Shown one piece after another: positions 1-7,052 of a stretch of 27,455 bases of DNA (its first letter is position 1; the number at the start of each line of letters is the position of its first letter). The notes below the pieces were generated by a model, which was not told where the DNA came from, ran no database searches, and worked only from the letters and a program-made list of their open reading frames with translations. The position numbers and the translations under genes were made by a program. Source of the stretch: UBA4615 sp044359175 (GTDB lineage Bacteria; Pseudomonadota; Gammaproteobacteria; Burkholderiales; Burkholderiaceae_E). The stretch spans positions 1 to 27,455 of the forward strand of contig JBIKMO010000024.1 in assembly GCA_044359175.1 (NCBI GenBank). Direction: 5' to 3'.

Positions 1-1
1 G

Positions 2-82
2 AGCCTGGTGTCGATCGCCGCGATCTACGCGGCAGCGCCCGGCAAGGTGCGGGCGGTGTCCGGCCGGGTGGGTCGCGGATGA
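2..82 (+). CDS. C-terminal end of an unidentified, probably membrane, protein (partial)
   Basis: This is the last 26 codons of a gene that begins before the window. The frame ends at a TGA at 80-82. Almost every codon ends in G or C, as in the confirmed genes here, while the other two frames do not look coding. The peptide has a short hydrophobic stretch (SLVSIAAIYAAAPG) followed by a basic tail (KVRAVSGRVGRG). That pattern fits the last membrane helix and cytoplasmic tail of a transporter. The piece is too short to name a family. It runs in the same direction as the following dehydrogenase-like gene, 65 bases upstream of it. Confidence 0.45.
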   Translation, partial: SLVSIAAIYAAAPGKVRAVSGRVGRG

Positions 83-135
83 GTTCGATCGGTGGGCCGA
101 GCGCGCTGCGAGCCCGGGTCGCACCGGGTGCGGGC

Positions 136-141
136 TAGACT
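136..141 (+). promoter_or_regulatory. Possible -10 element (TAGACT) of a near-leaderless promoter
   Basis: TAGACT matches TATAAT at four of six positions and stands out in very G+C-rich DNA. It ends six bases before the ATG at 148, so transcription would begin at or next to the start codon. That agrees with the absence of any Shine-Dalgarno sequence before this gene. No -35 element is visible at the expected distance. Confidence 0.25.
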
Positions 142-147
142 GACGCG

Positions 148-1308
148 ATGGGCCAGCACGTTCAAGCCGCCTGCCGCACCTTCTGGGGCGAGGGGGCGAT
201 CGCCGCGCTGCCTCGCGAACTGGACCGCGTCGGCAAGCGTCGCGTCGTGGTCTTCTGCGGCGCCTCGCTCGTGCGCGAGCAGGCGCTGCTCGGCCGCGTC
301 GAGTCGGCGCTCGGTCCGCGCCTGGCGGCGCGCTTCGAGGGCGTGCGCGAGCACGCCCCGGTGCCGGCGGTCGTCGCGGGCGCCTCGGCGCTGCGCGCCG
401 CGGGCGCGGACGCGGTGGTCGCCGTGGGCGGCGGCTCGGCGGTGGTCTGCGCACGCGCGGCCTCGATCCTGCACGCCGAGGGCCGCGAGCTTCGCGCGCT
501 GTGCACGCACCGCGGCGTCGACGGGCGGCTGGTCAGCCCCAGGCTGGATGCGCCGAAGCTGCCGCAGTTCGTGGTCGCGACCACGCCGAGCACCGCGATC
601 GCCAAGGCGGGCAGCGCGGTGCGCGATCTCGACCGCGGCGAGCGCCTCGCGCTGTACGACCCGAAGACCCGGGCGCAGGCGCTGTTCCTCGATCCGTCCG
701 CGGCGGCGACCGCGCCTGTGGCGGTCATCGAGGGGGCCGCGCTGAACGCGCTCGCGATGGCGGTCGAGGCGCTGGGCAGCCCGGTGGACGATCCGCTCGC
801 CGACGCCGCGCTGCGCCAGGCGCTCGTGCTGTCGTCGCGGTGGCTGCCGCGACTGCGCACGCCGGACGATGCGCTGGCGCGCGTGCCGCTGATGCTCGCC
901 GCGGTGCTGGCGGGTCAGGGCACCGACCACAAGCATGGCGGCCTCGCGGGCTCGCTCAGCCACGCGCTCGGCCCGCGCTCGGCGGTGTCCAACGGCCATG
1001 TCGAGGCGATCCTGCTGCCGCACGCGGTGCGGTTCAACGCGCCGGCGACCGGTGCGCGGATGGCCGCGGCCGCGGCGTCGCTCGGAGCCGATGCGCAGCC
1101 CGACGCGAACGCACCGGCGCGCACGGTCGACGCGCTCGAGCGGCTGCTCGCGGCGCTGCCCGCGCCACGCCGGCTGCGCGACGCCGGGGTGCCGCACGCG
1201 GCGCTCGAGGCGGCGGTGCGGCACGCGAGCAACGACTGGTTCCTGCAGCACAACCCGCAGCCGGTCGGACCGGCTGCGCTGCGCACGCTGCTCGAAGCGG
1301 CGTGGTAG
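148..1308 (+). CDS. Iron-containing alcohol dehydrogenase / maleylacetate reductase-like protein lacking the metal site
   Basis: The 386-residue product has the usual length of group III (iron-type) alcohol dehydrogenases. An N-terminal nucleotide-binding domain contains AVGGGSAVV at residues 92-100. A helical C-terminal domain contains SHALG (271-275) and EAILLPHAVRFN (286-297), which is typical of the family. Family members reduce or oxidise alcohols or, as maleylacetate reductase, act in aromatic ring-cleavage pathways. Aligned by eye to E. coli FucO (ligands Asp196, His200, His263, His277), this protein has Asn200, Met204, Gly268 and Asn282, so no metal ligand is kept. The GTGSE loop and the Asp of GGGSxxD are also missing. 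Maleylacetate reductase is the nearest relative I can suggest, but the catalytic role is uncertain. There is no clear ribosome-binding site. The gene converges on the reductase at 1337-2224. Confidence 0.8.
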   Translation: MGQHVQAACRTFWGEGAIAALPRELDRVGKRRVVVFCGASLVREQALLGRVESALGPRLAARFEGVREHAPVPAVVAGASALRAAGADAVVAVGGGSAVVCARAASILHAEGRELRALCTHRGVDGRLVSPRLDAPKLPQFVVATTPSTAIAKAGSAVRDLDRGERLALYDPKTRAQALFLDPSAAATAPVAVIEGAALNALAMAVEALGSPVDDPLADAALRQALVLSSRWLPRLRTPDDALARVPLMLAAVLAGQGTDHKHGGLAGSLSHALGPRSAVSNGHVEAILLPHAVRFNAPATGARMAAAAASLGADAQPDANAPARTVDALERLLAALPAPRRLRDAGVPHAALEAAVRHASNDWFLQHNPQPVGPAALRTLLEAAW

Positions 1309-1309
1309 G

Positions 1310-1328
1310 CGGCGCGCCGGGCGCGCCG
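1310..1328. terminator. Hairpin between convergent genes, candidate bidirectional terminator
   Basis: An 8-bp all-G/C stem (CGGCGCGC paired with GCGCGCCG) closes a 3-base CGG loop. It starts one base after the stop of the dehydrogenase homologue and ends nine bases before the stop codon of the convergent reductase. There is no T-run on either side, so it is not a textbook intrinsic terminator. Its location is the main support. Confidence 0.4.
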
Positions 1329-1336
1329 GCGATGCG

Positions 1337-2224
1337 CTAGCGCGGCGGACCGCCGCGCTCGAGCAGCCGGGCGAGCTGCAGCACCATCGCATCGGCGCCG
1401 CCGTCGCGCACGCCGCGCTCGTAGGTGCCGAGCACCGCCTGCGCGATCGCGTCGGCCGCGCCGGCCTCGCGCGTCATCGTGCCGTAGTAGTCGAGGTCCT
1501 TGCGCGCGTTGCCCATCGCGAAGCGCAGCGACGCGGGATCGCCGGTGGCGAGGAACGGCCGCACGCGCTCGAGCGCGACCCCGCCCCCGCCGCCCTGGGC
1601 GAGCACCTCGACGAACACGTCGGTGGCGATGCCGGCGCGACGTGCGCACGCGGCGGCTTCGCACAGCAGCGCGACCGAGCCGAGCGACACGAAGTTGTGC
1701 AGCAGCTTCATCCGGTGGCCCGACCCGACGGGCCCGGCGTGCACGATGTTCTCGGCGAAGCAGGCGAGCAGCGGCCGGCATCGCGCGAAGAGGGCCGGGT
1801 CGCCGCCCACCAGCAGGTTCAGCCGACCCTCGGCTGCCTCCTTCGGCGTGCGGGTCATCGGTGCGTCGAGGAACTGCCCGCCGGCATCGTGGACCGCGCG
1901 CGCGACCCGCTCGGTCGACGAGGGGATCGACGTCGAGCAGTCGATCACCACGGTGCCCGACCGCATCCCGGCGAGCAGGCCGCCCTCGCCGAGCACCACC
2001 GCCTCGACCTGCGGCGAGCCGGTCACCACCAGCAGCAGCACGTCGCTCGCCGCGGCGAGCGCGTCGAGCCGCGCGCAGGCGGTCGCGCCGGCCTGAAGCA
2101 GCGGCTCCAGCGGCTGGTTGCCCGGGTGCTCGAGCACCGCGAGCGGCCAGCCGTGCTTCAGCAGGTTGGCCGCGATCCCCTGGCCCATCAGGCCCGCTCC
2201 GACCAGGCCGATCCGTTCCGTCAT
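1337..2224 (-). CDS. NAD(P)-dependent beta-hydroxyacid dehydrogenase (3-hydroxyisobutyrate dehydrogenase family)
   Basis: The product has 295 residues, the family length. An N-terminal Rossmann fold carries GAGLMG at 9-14, followed by IDCSTSIP (94-101). The helical C-terminal domain has the catalytic-lysine segment GSGHRMKLLHN, with Lys173. Enzymes of this family reversibly oxidise small 3-hydroxy acids or reduce the matching semialdehydes in the cytoplasm. The substrate loop reads DAPMTRTPKEA (120-130) where classical 3-hydroxyisobutyrate dehydrogenases have DAPVSGG. The loop resembles the VGRTS type of the sulfolactaldehyde reductase YihU, so the substrate is probably not 3-hydroxyisobutyrate. 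I chose the ATG at 2224 over an in-frame GTG at 2242 because GGAG lies six bases before it. It is divergent from the ABC operon that starts at 2319. Confidence 0.85.
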   Translation of the reverse strand: MTERIGLVGAGLMGQGIAANLLKHGWPLAVLEHPGNQPLEPLLQAGATACARLDALAAASDVLLLVVTGSPQVEAVVLGEGGLLAGMRSGTVVIDCSTSIPSSTERVARAVHDAGGQFLDAPMTRTPKEAAEGRLNLLVGGDPALFARCRPLLACFAENIVHAGPVGSGHRMKLLHNFVSLGSVALLCEAAACARRAGIATDVFVEVLAQGGGGGVALERVRPFLATGDPASLRFAMGNARKDLDYYGTMTREAGAADAIAQAVLGTYERGVRDGGADAMVLQLARLLERGGPPR

Positions 2225-2258
2225 CGTGCGCTCCGTCCCCACCGTCGTGGTATCGCCG

Positions 2259-2280
2259 CCGTCATCGGCCCGTCATCGGC
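2259..2280. repeat. Perfect 11-bp tandem direct repeat in a divergent promoter region
   Basis: CCGTCATCGGC occurs twice with no gap, at 2259-2269 and 2270-2280. It lies in the 94-bp space between the divergent reductase and ABC importer genes. The repeat length is about one helical turn, so both copies face the same side of the DNA. It is a candidate operator; no regulator gene lies next to it. Confidence 0.5.
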
Positions 2281-2318
2281 ACCCGCCACAGTCCTCGCCT
2301 TTCGACCCGGAGCCGCCG

Positions 2319-3335
2319 ATGTCCCGCCGCCAGATGCTACAGGCCGCCGCCGCGATCGGCACGGCGGCCGCCACGCCGCGTTTCGCGCTCGCGCAGACGC
2401 AACGCGCGATCTGCTACAACTGCCCGCCCGAGTGGGCCGACTGGGGCGGCATGCTGCGGCTGATCGGCCAGCGCACCGGCATCGCCGTGCCGCCCGACAA
2501 CAAGAACTCGGGCCAGTCGCTCGCCGCGCTGATCGCCGAGAAGGCCAACCCGGTGGCCGACGTGACCTACCTCGGGGGCCAGGTCGGCCCGCAGGCGCGC
2601 GCCGCGGAGGTGATCGCGCCGTACCGGCCCGCCCGCTGGAACGAGATCCCGGCGACGCTGAAGGACCCGGACGGCTTCTGGTTCACGATCCACTCGGGCA
2701 CGCTGGGGCTGTTCGTCAACACCGCGGCGCTGCGCGGCAAGGCGGTGCCGCGCGCGTGGGCCGACCTGCTCAAGCCCGAGTACAAGGGGCTGGTGGGCTA
2801 CCTGAACCCGGCGAGCGCGGCGGTCGGCCAGGTGGGCGTGATCGCGGTGAACCTCGCGCTCGGCGGCTCGTACGACCAGCTCGACCCGGGCATCCGCTTC
2901 TTCCGCCAGCTGCAGTCCAACGCGCCGATCGTGCCGACGCAGACCGCGTACGCGCGCGTGCTGTCGGGCGAGATCCCGATCCTGCTCGACTACGACTTCA
3001 ACGCCTACCGCGCGAAGTACACGGACAAGGCGCCGGTGGAGTTCGTGATCCCCACCGAGGGCACGCAGCAGCTGCCCTACGTGATGGCGCTGGTCGCGCG
3101 CGGCCCGAACCCGGAGCAGGGCCGCCGCGTGCTCGACTTCGTGCTGTCCGACGAGGGCCAGCGGCACTGGGCGAACGCGTTCCTGCGGCCGGTGTTCCCG
3201 GCGGCGATGAGCGCCGAGGTGCGCTCGCGCTTCCTGCCCGACGCGGAGTACGCGCGCGCAAAGCCGCTCGACGTGTTCAAGCTCGCCGCGGCCGCGAAGA
3301 CGATCGGCGAGCGTTACCAGAAGGACGTCGGCTGA
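2319..3335 (+). CDS. ABC transporter periplasmic solute-binding protein (family 1 type)
   Basis: This is the 338-residue extracytoplasmic receptor of the importer encoded by this operon. The N-terminus, SRRQMLQAAAAIGTAAA followed by a cleavage-like FALAQ, looks like a twin-arginine or Sec signal peptide with its hydrophobic core at about residues 8-20. The mature part has the layout of ferric iron, aminoethylphosphonate or polyamine type binding proteins: VADVTYLGG, FVNTAALRG, WADLLKPEYKGLVGY, then a late segment with VLDFVLSDEGQ. The ATG at 2319 was chosen because it opens the signal peptide and GGAG lies six bases upstream; the frame stays open further upstream without coding character. The substrate is unknown. 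The phosphodiesterase at the operon end hints at a phosphorus-containing solute, which is only an inference. Confidence 0.85.
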   Translation: MSRRQMLQAAAAIGTAAATPRFALAQTQRAICYNCPPEWADWGGMLRLIGQRTGIAVPPDNKNSGQSLAALIAEKANPVADVTYLGGQVGPQARAAEVIAPYRPARWNEIPATLKDPDGFWFTIHSGTLGLFVNTAALRGKAVPRAWADLLKPEYKGLVGYLNPASAAVGQVGVIAVNLALGGSYDQLDPGIRFFRQLQSNAPIVPTQTAYARVLSGEIPILLDYDFNAYRAKYTDKAPVEFVIPTEGTQQLPYVMALVARGPNPEQGRRVLDFVLSDEGQRHWANAFLRPVFPAAMSAEVRSRFLPDAEYARAKPLDVFKLAAAAKTIGERYQKDVG

Positions 3336-3346
3336 CCGCGCGCGCG

Positions 3347-4168
3347 TTGGACCGGCACGACCGCGTCGCGCTGGTCGCGCTGCTGCTGCCGGCGGCGACG
3401 GTCTTCGTCGCGTTCTTCCTGATCCCGCTCGCGCGCCTGTTCGCGATCGGGGGCAGCGGCCCTCGCGGGTGGGGCGCGTATTCGGCCGTGCTCGTCGAGT
3501 CGCGGTACCTGTGGAGCCTGGTCTGGACCGTGGCGCTCGCCGCGGCGACGACCGCCGCGACGCTCGCGATCTCGGGGGTGAGCGGCGTGTTCCTGGTGCG
3601 CCACCGTTTCCCCGGGCGCGACCTGCTGGTGGCGATGCTGACGCTGCCGCTCGCGTTCCCCGGCGTGGTGATCGGGTTCATGGTGATCATGCTCGGCGGC
3701 CGCCAGGGGCTGGTGCCCGAGATCACCGACGCGCTCCTCGGCGAGCGCTGGGTGTTCGCGTACTCGATGGTGGGGCTGTTCGTCGGCTACCTCTACTTCT
3801 CGATCCCCCGCACGATCCTCACGGTGATGGCCGCGGCCGAGAAGCTCGACCCGCGCATCGAGGAGGCGGCACGCTCGCTCGGCGCCGGTCCGCTGCGCGT
3901 GGTGCGCGACGTGATCGTGCCCGCGCTGCGCCCGGCGCTGTTCGCGGCCGGCGCGATCTGCTTCGCCACCGCGATGGGAGCGTTCGGCACCGCATTCACG
4001 CTCGCCACGAAGATCAACGTGCTGCCGATGGTGATCTACACCGAGTTCACGCTGCAGGCGAACGTCGCGATGGCCGCCGCGCTGTCGTTCGTGCTGGGCG
4101 CGATCACCTGGGCGGTGCTCGCGGCGGCGCGCAGCGCGTCCGGCAACACCGTGGCGGCGGCCGGATGA
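3347..4168 (+). CDS. ABC transporter permease (first of two)
   Basis: The product has about 273 residues and is an inner-membrane permease. Hydrophobic helices begin at VALVALLLPAATVFVAFFLIP, and several more follow. The cytoplasmic EAA loop that contacts the ATPase reads EEAARSLGAGPLRVVRDVIVP, with the conserved glycine. The start is unclear because no ATG or GTG is available near the N-terminus. TTG at 3347 is the conventional choice. A CTG at 3332 overlaps the stop of the binding protein (CTGA) and has AAGGA seven bases upstream, so it may be the true start and would add five residues. The gene is translationally coupled to its neighbours and ends in an ATGA overlap with the second permease. 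Confidence 0.85.
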   Translation: MDRHDRVALVALLLPAATVFVAFFLIPLARLFAIGGSGPRGWGAYSAVLVESRYLWSLVWTVALAAATTAATLAISGVSGVFLVRHRFPGRDLLVAMLTLPLAFPGVVIGFMVIMLGGRQGLVPEITDALLGERWVFAYSMVGLFVGYLYFSIPRTILTVMAAAEKLDPRIEEAARSLGAGPLRVVRDVIVPALRPALFAAGAICFATAMGAFGTAFTLATKINVLPMVIYTEFTLQANVAMAAALSFVLGAITWAVLAAARSASGNTVAAAG

Positions 4169-4965
4169 GGCCGCGACGGTCCGCGGCGTTCTGGGCGCTG
4201 CTCGCCTTCACGCTTGCGGTCTGCGCGTTCCTGGTCGTGCCGGTGGCGATGTCGATGCTGGCCGGCGTGACGCGCAACTACTTCGTCGGCTGGCGCTCCG
4301 GGCTCACGCTCGACTGGGTGCTCAAGGTGTGGACCGACTACCGGCACACCGTGGGGCTGTCGATCCAGATCGCGCTCGCCTGCCTCGCGTGCACGCTGGT
4401 GCTCGGCGTGCCGGCGGCCTACGTGCTCGCGCGGCGCTCCAACGCGTTCACCCGTGCGGTCGAGGAACTGCTGGTGATGCCGGTGGCGGTGCCCGGGCTG
4501 GCGACCGCGCTCGCCTTGATCGTGACGTTCGGCGGCTGGGGCGAGCTGCGCCGCAGCTGGGTGTTCATCCTGATCGGGCACGTGCTGTTCACGCTGCCCT
4601 TCATGGTGCGCAGCGTGCTCGCGGTCATGGCGTCGATCGACCTGCGCACGCTCGAGGAGGGCGCGCGCAGCCTCGGGGCGGGCTTCGCGCAGCGCTTCTT
4701 CGGCATCGTGCTGCCGAACTGCCGGTCTGGGATCGTCGCCGGCTCGCTGATGGTGGTCACGCTGTCGCTCGGCGAGTTCAACATGACGCTGCTGCTGCAC
4801 ACGCCGCTCACGCCGACGCTGCCCGTGGGCCTGGCCGACGCCTACGCGTCGCTGCGCATCGAGGTGGGCTCGGCGTACACGCTGGTGTTCTTCGTGATCG
4901 TGGTGCCGCTGCTGGTCGCGCTGCAGCGCGCGTCGCGGCCGCGCGGCCGGGGGGCGGCCCGGTGA
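4165..4965 (+). CDS. ABC transporter permease (second of two)
   Basis: This 266-residue inner-membrane permease is the partner of the gene just upstream. An N-terminal helix (FWALLAFTLAVCAFLVVPVAM) is followed by further helices. The EAA loop reads EEGARSLGAGFAQRFFGIVLP. The two permeases differ in sequence and would form a heterodimeric channel, as in polyamine and aminoethylphosphonate importers. The ATG overlaps the preceding stop codon (ATGA), and its own stop overlaps the GTG of the ATPase gene (GTGA). This ties the three genes into one translational unit. The last residues are basic (RASRPRGRGAAR), consistent with a cytoplasmic C-terminus. Confidence 0.88.
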   Translation: MRPRRSAAFWALLAFTLAVCAFLVVPVAMSMLAGVTRNYFVGWRSGLTLDWVLKVWTDYRHTVGLSIQIALACLACTLVLGVPAAYVLARRSNAFTRAVEELLVMPVAVPGLATALALIVTFGGWGELRRSWVFILIGHVLFTLPFMVRSVLAVMASIDLRTLEEGARSLGAGFAQRFFGIVLPNCRSGIVAGSLMVVTLSLGEFNMTLLLHTPLTPTLPVGLADAYASLRIEVGSAYTLVFFVIVVPLLVALQRASRPRGRGAAR

Positions 4966-6053
4966 GCGCGGCCGGGGGCGGCGCGGGCGAGGCGCGCGCG
5001 GGCGGCGGCGTCGCGATCCGGCTGCGCGGCTGCGGCCGAACCTTCGCCGACGGCACCCGCGCGCTGCAGCCGACCGACCTCGAGATCGCCGCCGGCGAGA
5101 CCGTGGTGCTGCTCGGGCCGTCGGGCTGCGGCAAGACCACGACGCTGCGCATCGTCGCGGGGCTCGAGGCGCCCGACCCCGGCGGCACCGTGCACTTCGG
5201 CGATCTGGACGTGACCGCGGTGCCGATCGAGCGCCGCAACGTCGGCATGGTGTTTCAGAGCTACGCGCTGTTTCCCAACCTCACCGTGCGCGGCAACGTC
5301 GAGTACGGGCTCAAGGTCCGCGGGATCACGCCGCGCGAGCGCGACGCGCGGCTGCAGGAGATGCTCGCGATGATGCGCATCGAGCCGCTGGCGGAACGCC
5401 GCGTCGACCAGCTGTCGGGCGGCCAGCGGCAGCGGGTCGCGCTCGCGCGCGCGATCGCGCCGAGGCCGCGCGCGCTGCTGCTCGACGAGCCGCTCACCGC
5501 ACTCGATGCGCGCCTGCGCGAGGAGTTGCGCGTCGAGATCGACCGGCTGCTGCGCTCGCTTCGGATCACCACGGTCTACGTGACCCACGACCAGGCCGAG
5601 GCCATGGCGCTGGGCGACCGGATCGCGGTGATGGCCGACGGCCGCATCGTGCAGGTCGGCACGCCGCGCGAGATCTACTTCCAGCCGGCGGATGCGTTCG
5701 TCGCGGACTTCGTCGGCACGATGAACCGGGTCGACGGCACGATCGACGCCGGAGTGCTGCGCTTCCCGGGCGGCGCGCTCACGCTGCCCGACGGGTACGC
5801 GCAGCCCTGGGCGATGTTCCGGCCCGAGGACCTCAGGCTCGTCGAGCCGCAGCACGCGCAGTTCAGCGGACGGGTGGCCAGCTGCTTCTTCCTGGGTGAC
5901 CATACCCGCGTGGTGATCGAGCTGGGCGCCGGGCCGACCGTGGTTGCGCGGCTGGCTCGTCGCGACCGCCTCGTCCCCGGCGACCCGGTTCACTGCGCGG
6001 TCGACTCGCAGGCTCTGCTGACGCCTCGTGCGCATCGGGCGATCACCCCCTGA
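4962..6053 (+). CDS. ABC transporter ATP-binding protein
   Basis: This 363-residue ATPase powers the importer. Walker A GPSGCGKT lies at 52-59, the Q-loop Gln at 99 (MVFQS), signature LSGGQ at 151-155, Walker B LLLDEP at 172-177 and the H-loop His at 209 (VTHDQAEAM). The region after about residue 240 is the TOBE-type regulatory domain of PotA/FbpC-like ATPases. The GTG start overlaps the stop of the second permease (GTGA). The first 16 residues are a Gly/Ala-rich extension before the ABC domain, so a slightly later start is possible but no better one is visible. The stop is 13 bases before the phosphodiesterase ATG. Confidence 0.92.
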   Translation: MSAAGGGAGEARAGGGVAIRLRGCGRTFADGTRALQPTDLEIAAGETVVLLGPSGCGKTTTLRIVAGLEAPDPGGTVHFGDLDVTAVPIERRNVGMVFQSYALFPNLTVRGNVEYGLKVRGITPRERDARLQEMLAMMRIEPLAERRVDQLSGGQRQRVALARAIAPRPRALLLDEPLTALDARLREELRVEIDRLLRSLRITTVYVTHDQAEAMALGDRIAVMADGRIVQVGTPREIYFQPADAFVADFVGTMNRVDGTIDAGVLRFPGGALTLPDGYAQPWAMFRPEDLRLVEPQHAQFSGRVASCFFLGDHTRVVIELGAGPTVVARLARRDRLVPGDPVHCAVDSQALLTPRAHRAITP

Positions 6054-6066
6054 CCCGGAGTTCGCG

Positions 6067-6879
6067 ATGCTGCTGTGCCAGATCACCGACCTGCACGTGA
6101 AGCCCCAGCGGCGGCTCGCCTACGGCGTGGTCGACACCGCGACCATGCTCGAGCGATGCGTCGAGGCGATCCTCGCGCTGCCGCAGCGCCCGGACGCGGT
6201 GATCGCGACCGGCGACCTGGTCGACGCCGGTCGAGCCGACGAGTACGCGCTGCTGCGCGAGCTGCTCGCGCCGCTGCCGATGCCGCTCTATCTCGTGCCC
6301 GGCAACCACGACGAGCGGGTCGCGCTGCGCGAGGCGTTCCCGGAGCATGCGTACCTGCGGCAGTGGGAACCGTTCGTGCAGTATGCGATCGACGCGCACC
6401 CGGTGCGGATCGTCGCGCTGGACACGGTGGTTCCGGGCGAAGGTGGCGGCACGCTGTGCGACCGCCGGCTCGAATGGCTCGAGCGCACGCTGGCTGCCGC
6501 GCCGGGTCGGCCGACGGTGCTCGCGCTGCACCACCCGCCGTTCGGCACCGGGATCGGCCACATGGACCGGCTCGGACTGGATCGCGCCGACCGGCTCGCC
6601 GAGGTGGTCGCCCGCCACCCTCAGGTGGAGCGGGTGGTCGCCGGACACCTGCACCGGCCGATCGTCGCTCGATTCGCGAGGACGGTCGCGAGCACCTGCC
6701 CGAGCCCCGCCCACCAGGTGGCGCTCGACCTCGCGCCCGATGCGGCCGACCGCTTCGTGATGGAAACGCCGGGCTTCCAGCTGCACTGGTGGAGCGGCGG
6801 CCATCTGGTGTCGCACACCGTGCCGATCGGACGGTTCGACGGGCCGCATCCGTTCCGGGTCAACGGCCGGCTGCTGTAG
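6067..6879 (+). CDS. GpdQ-like metallophosphodiesterase
   Basis: The 270-residue product belongs to the calcineurin-like phosphoesterases and has two metal sites. Metal-binding motifs fall in order: TDLH (Asp8, His10), ATGDLVD (Asp50), PGNHDE (Asn80), ALHHPP (His156) and AGHLHR (His194, His196). These positions match glycerophosphodiesterase GpdQ of Enterobacter almost number for number (Asp8, His10, Asp50, Asn80, His156, His195, His197). It should therefore hydrolyse phosphodiesters such as glycerophosphodiesters or cyclic nucleotides. No signal peptide is seen, so it acts in the cytoplasm. The ATG at 6067 has GGAG seven bases upstream. It follows the ABC ATPase by 13 bases and is probably co-transcribed, which suggests that the importer brings in a phosphodiester or its product. 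That link is inference. Confidence 0.88.
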   Translation: MLLCQITDLHVKPQRRLAYGVVDTATMLERCVEAILALPQRPDAVIATGDLVDAGRADEYALLRELLAPLPMPLYLVPGNHDERVALREAFPEHAYLRQWEPFVQYAIDAHPVRIVALDTVVPGEGGGTLCDRRLEWLERTLAAAPGRPTVLALHHPPFGTGIGHMDRLGLDRADRLAEVVARHPQVERVVAGHLHRPIVARFARTVASTCPSPAHQVALDLAPDAADRFVMETPGFQLHWWSGGHLVSHTVPIGRFDGPHPFRVNGRLL

Positions 6880-6881
6880 GG

Positions 6882-6920
6882 CGGGGCCGCGCGGACCCGG
6901 CGCGCGGTCGGGCGGCCCCG
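6882..6920 (+). terminator. Hairpin after the ABC-phosphodiesterase operon, candidate terminator
   Basis: CGGGGCCGC (6882-6890) pairs perfectly with GCGGCCCCG (6912-6920) across a 21-base G+C-rich loop. It begins three bases after the phosphodiesterase stop codon. No T-run follows. The 9-bp stem and its position at an operon end support termination or protection of the transcript end. Confidence 0.4.
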
Positions 6921-6989
6921 TGCCGGCAGCGCGCGCCGCGCCTCCCAGGCGCCCGCAGGGCCACCGCGCCTCGTCGGGGTGCCCGTGCC

Positions 6990-6995
6990 TAGAAT
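6990..6995 (+). promoter_or_regulatory. -10 element TAGAAT of the universal stress protein gene
   Basis: TAGAAT matches TATAAT at five of six positions. It lies 57 bases before the ATG at 7053, leaving an untranslated leader of about 50 bases. I see no convincing -35 element, so it may need an activator. Confidence 0.45.
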
Positions 6996-7052
6996 CCGCC
7001 TGCGGCGCCGCGGGTCGCGGCAGTCCATGTCATCCACGAGAGGAAGGCTTCG

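Noticed and set aside
25..1392. A 455-codon open frame on the minus strand opposite the dehydrogenase homologue
   Set aside because: Its product is Arg/His-rich low-complexity sequence with no motif, whereas the plus-strand frame has clear family motifs. Such long antisense frames are common in DNA this G+C-rich.
935..3331. The long open frame running into the first ABC permease, suggesting a large fusion protein
   Set aside because: It crosses the dehydrogenase end, the antisense of the reductase and the whole binding-protein gene in non-coding frames. Only the part after about 3332 has permease character.
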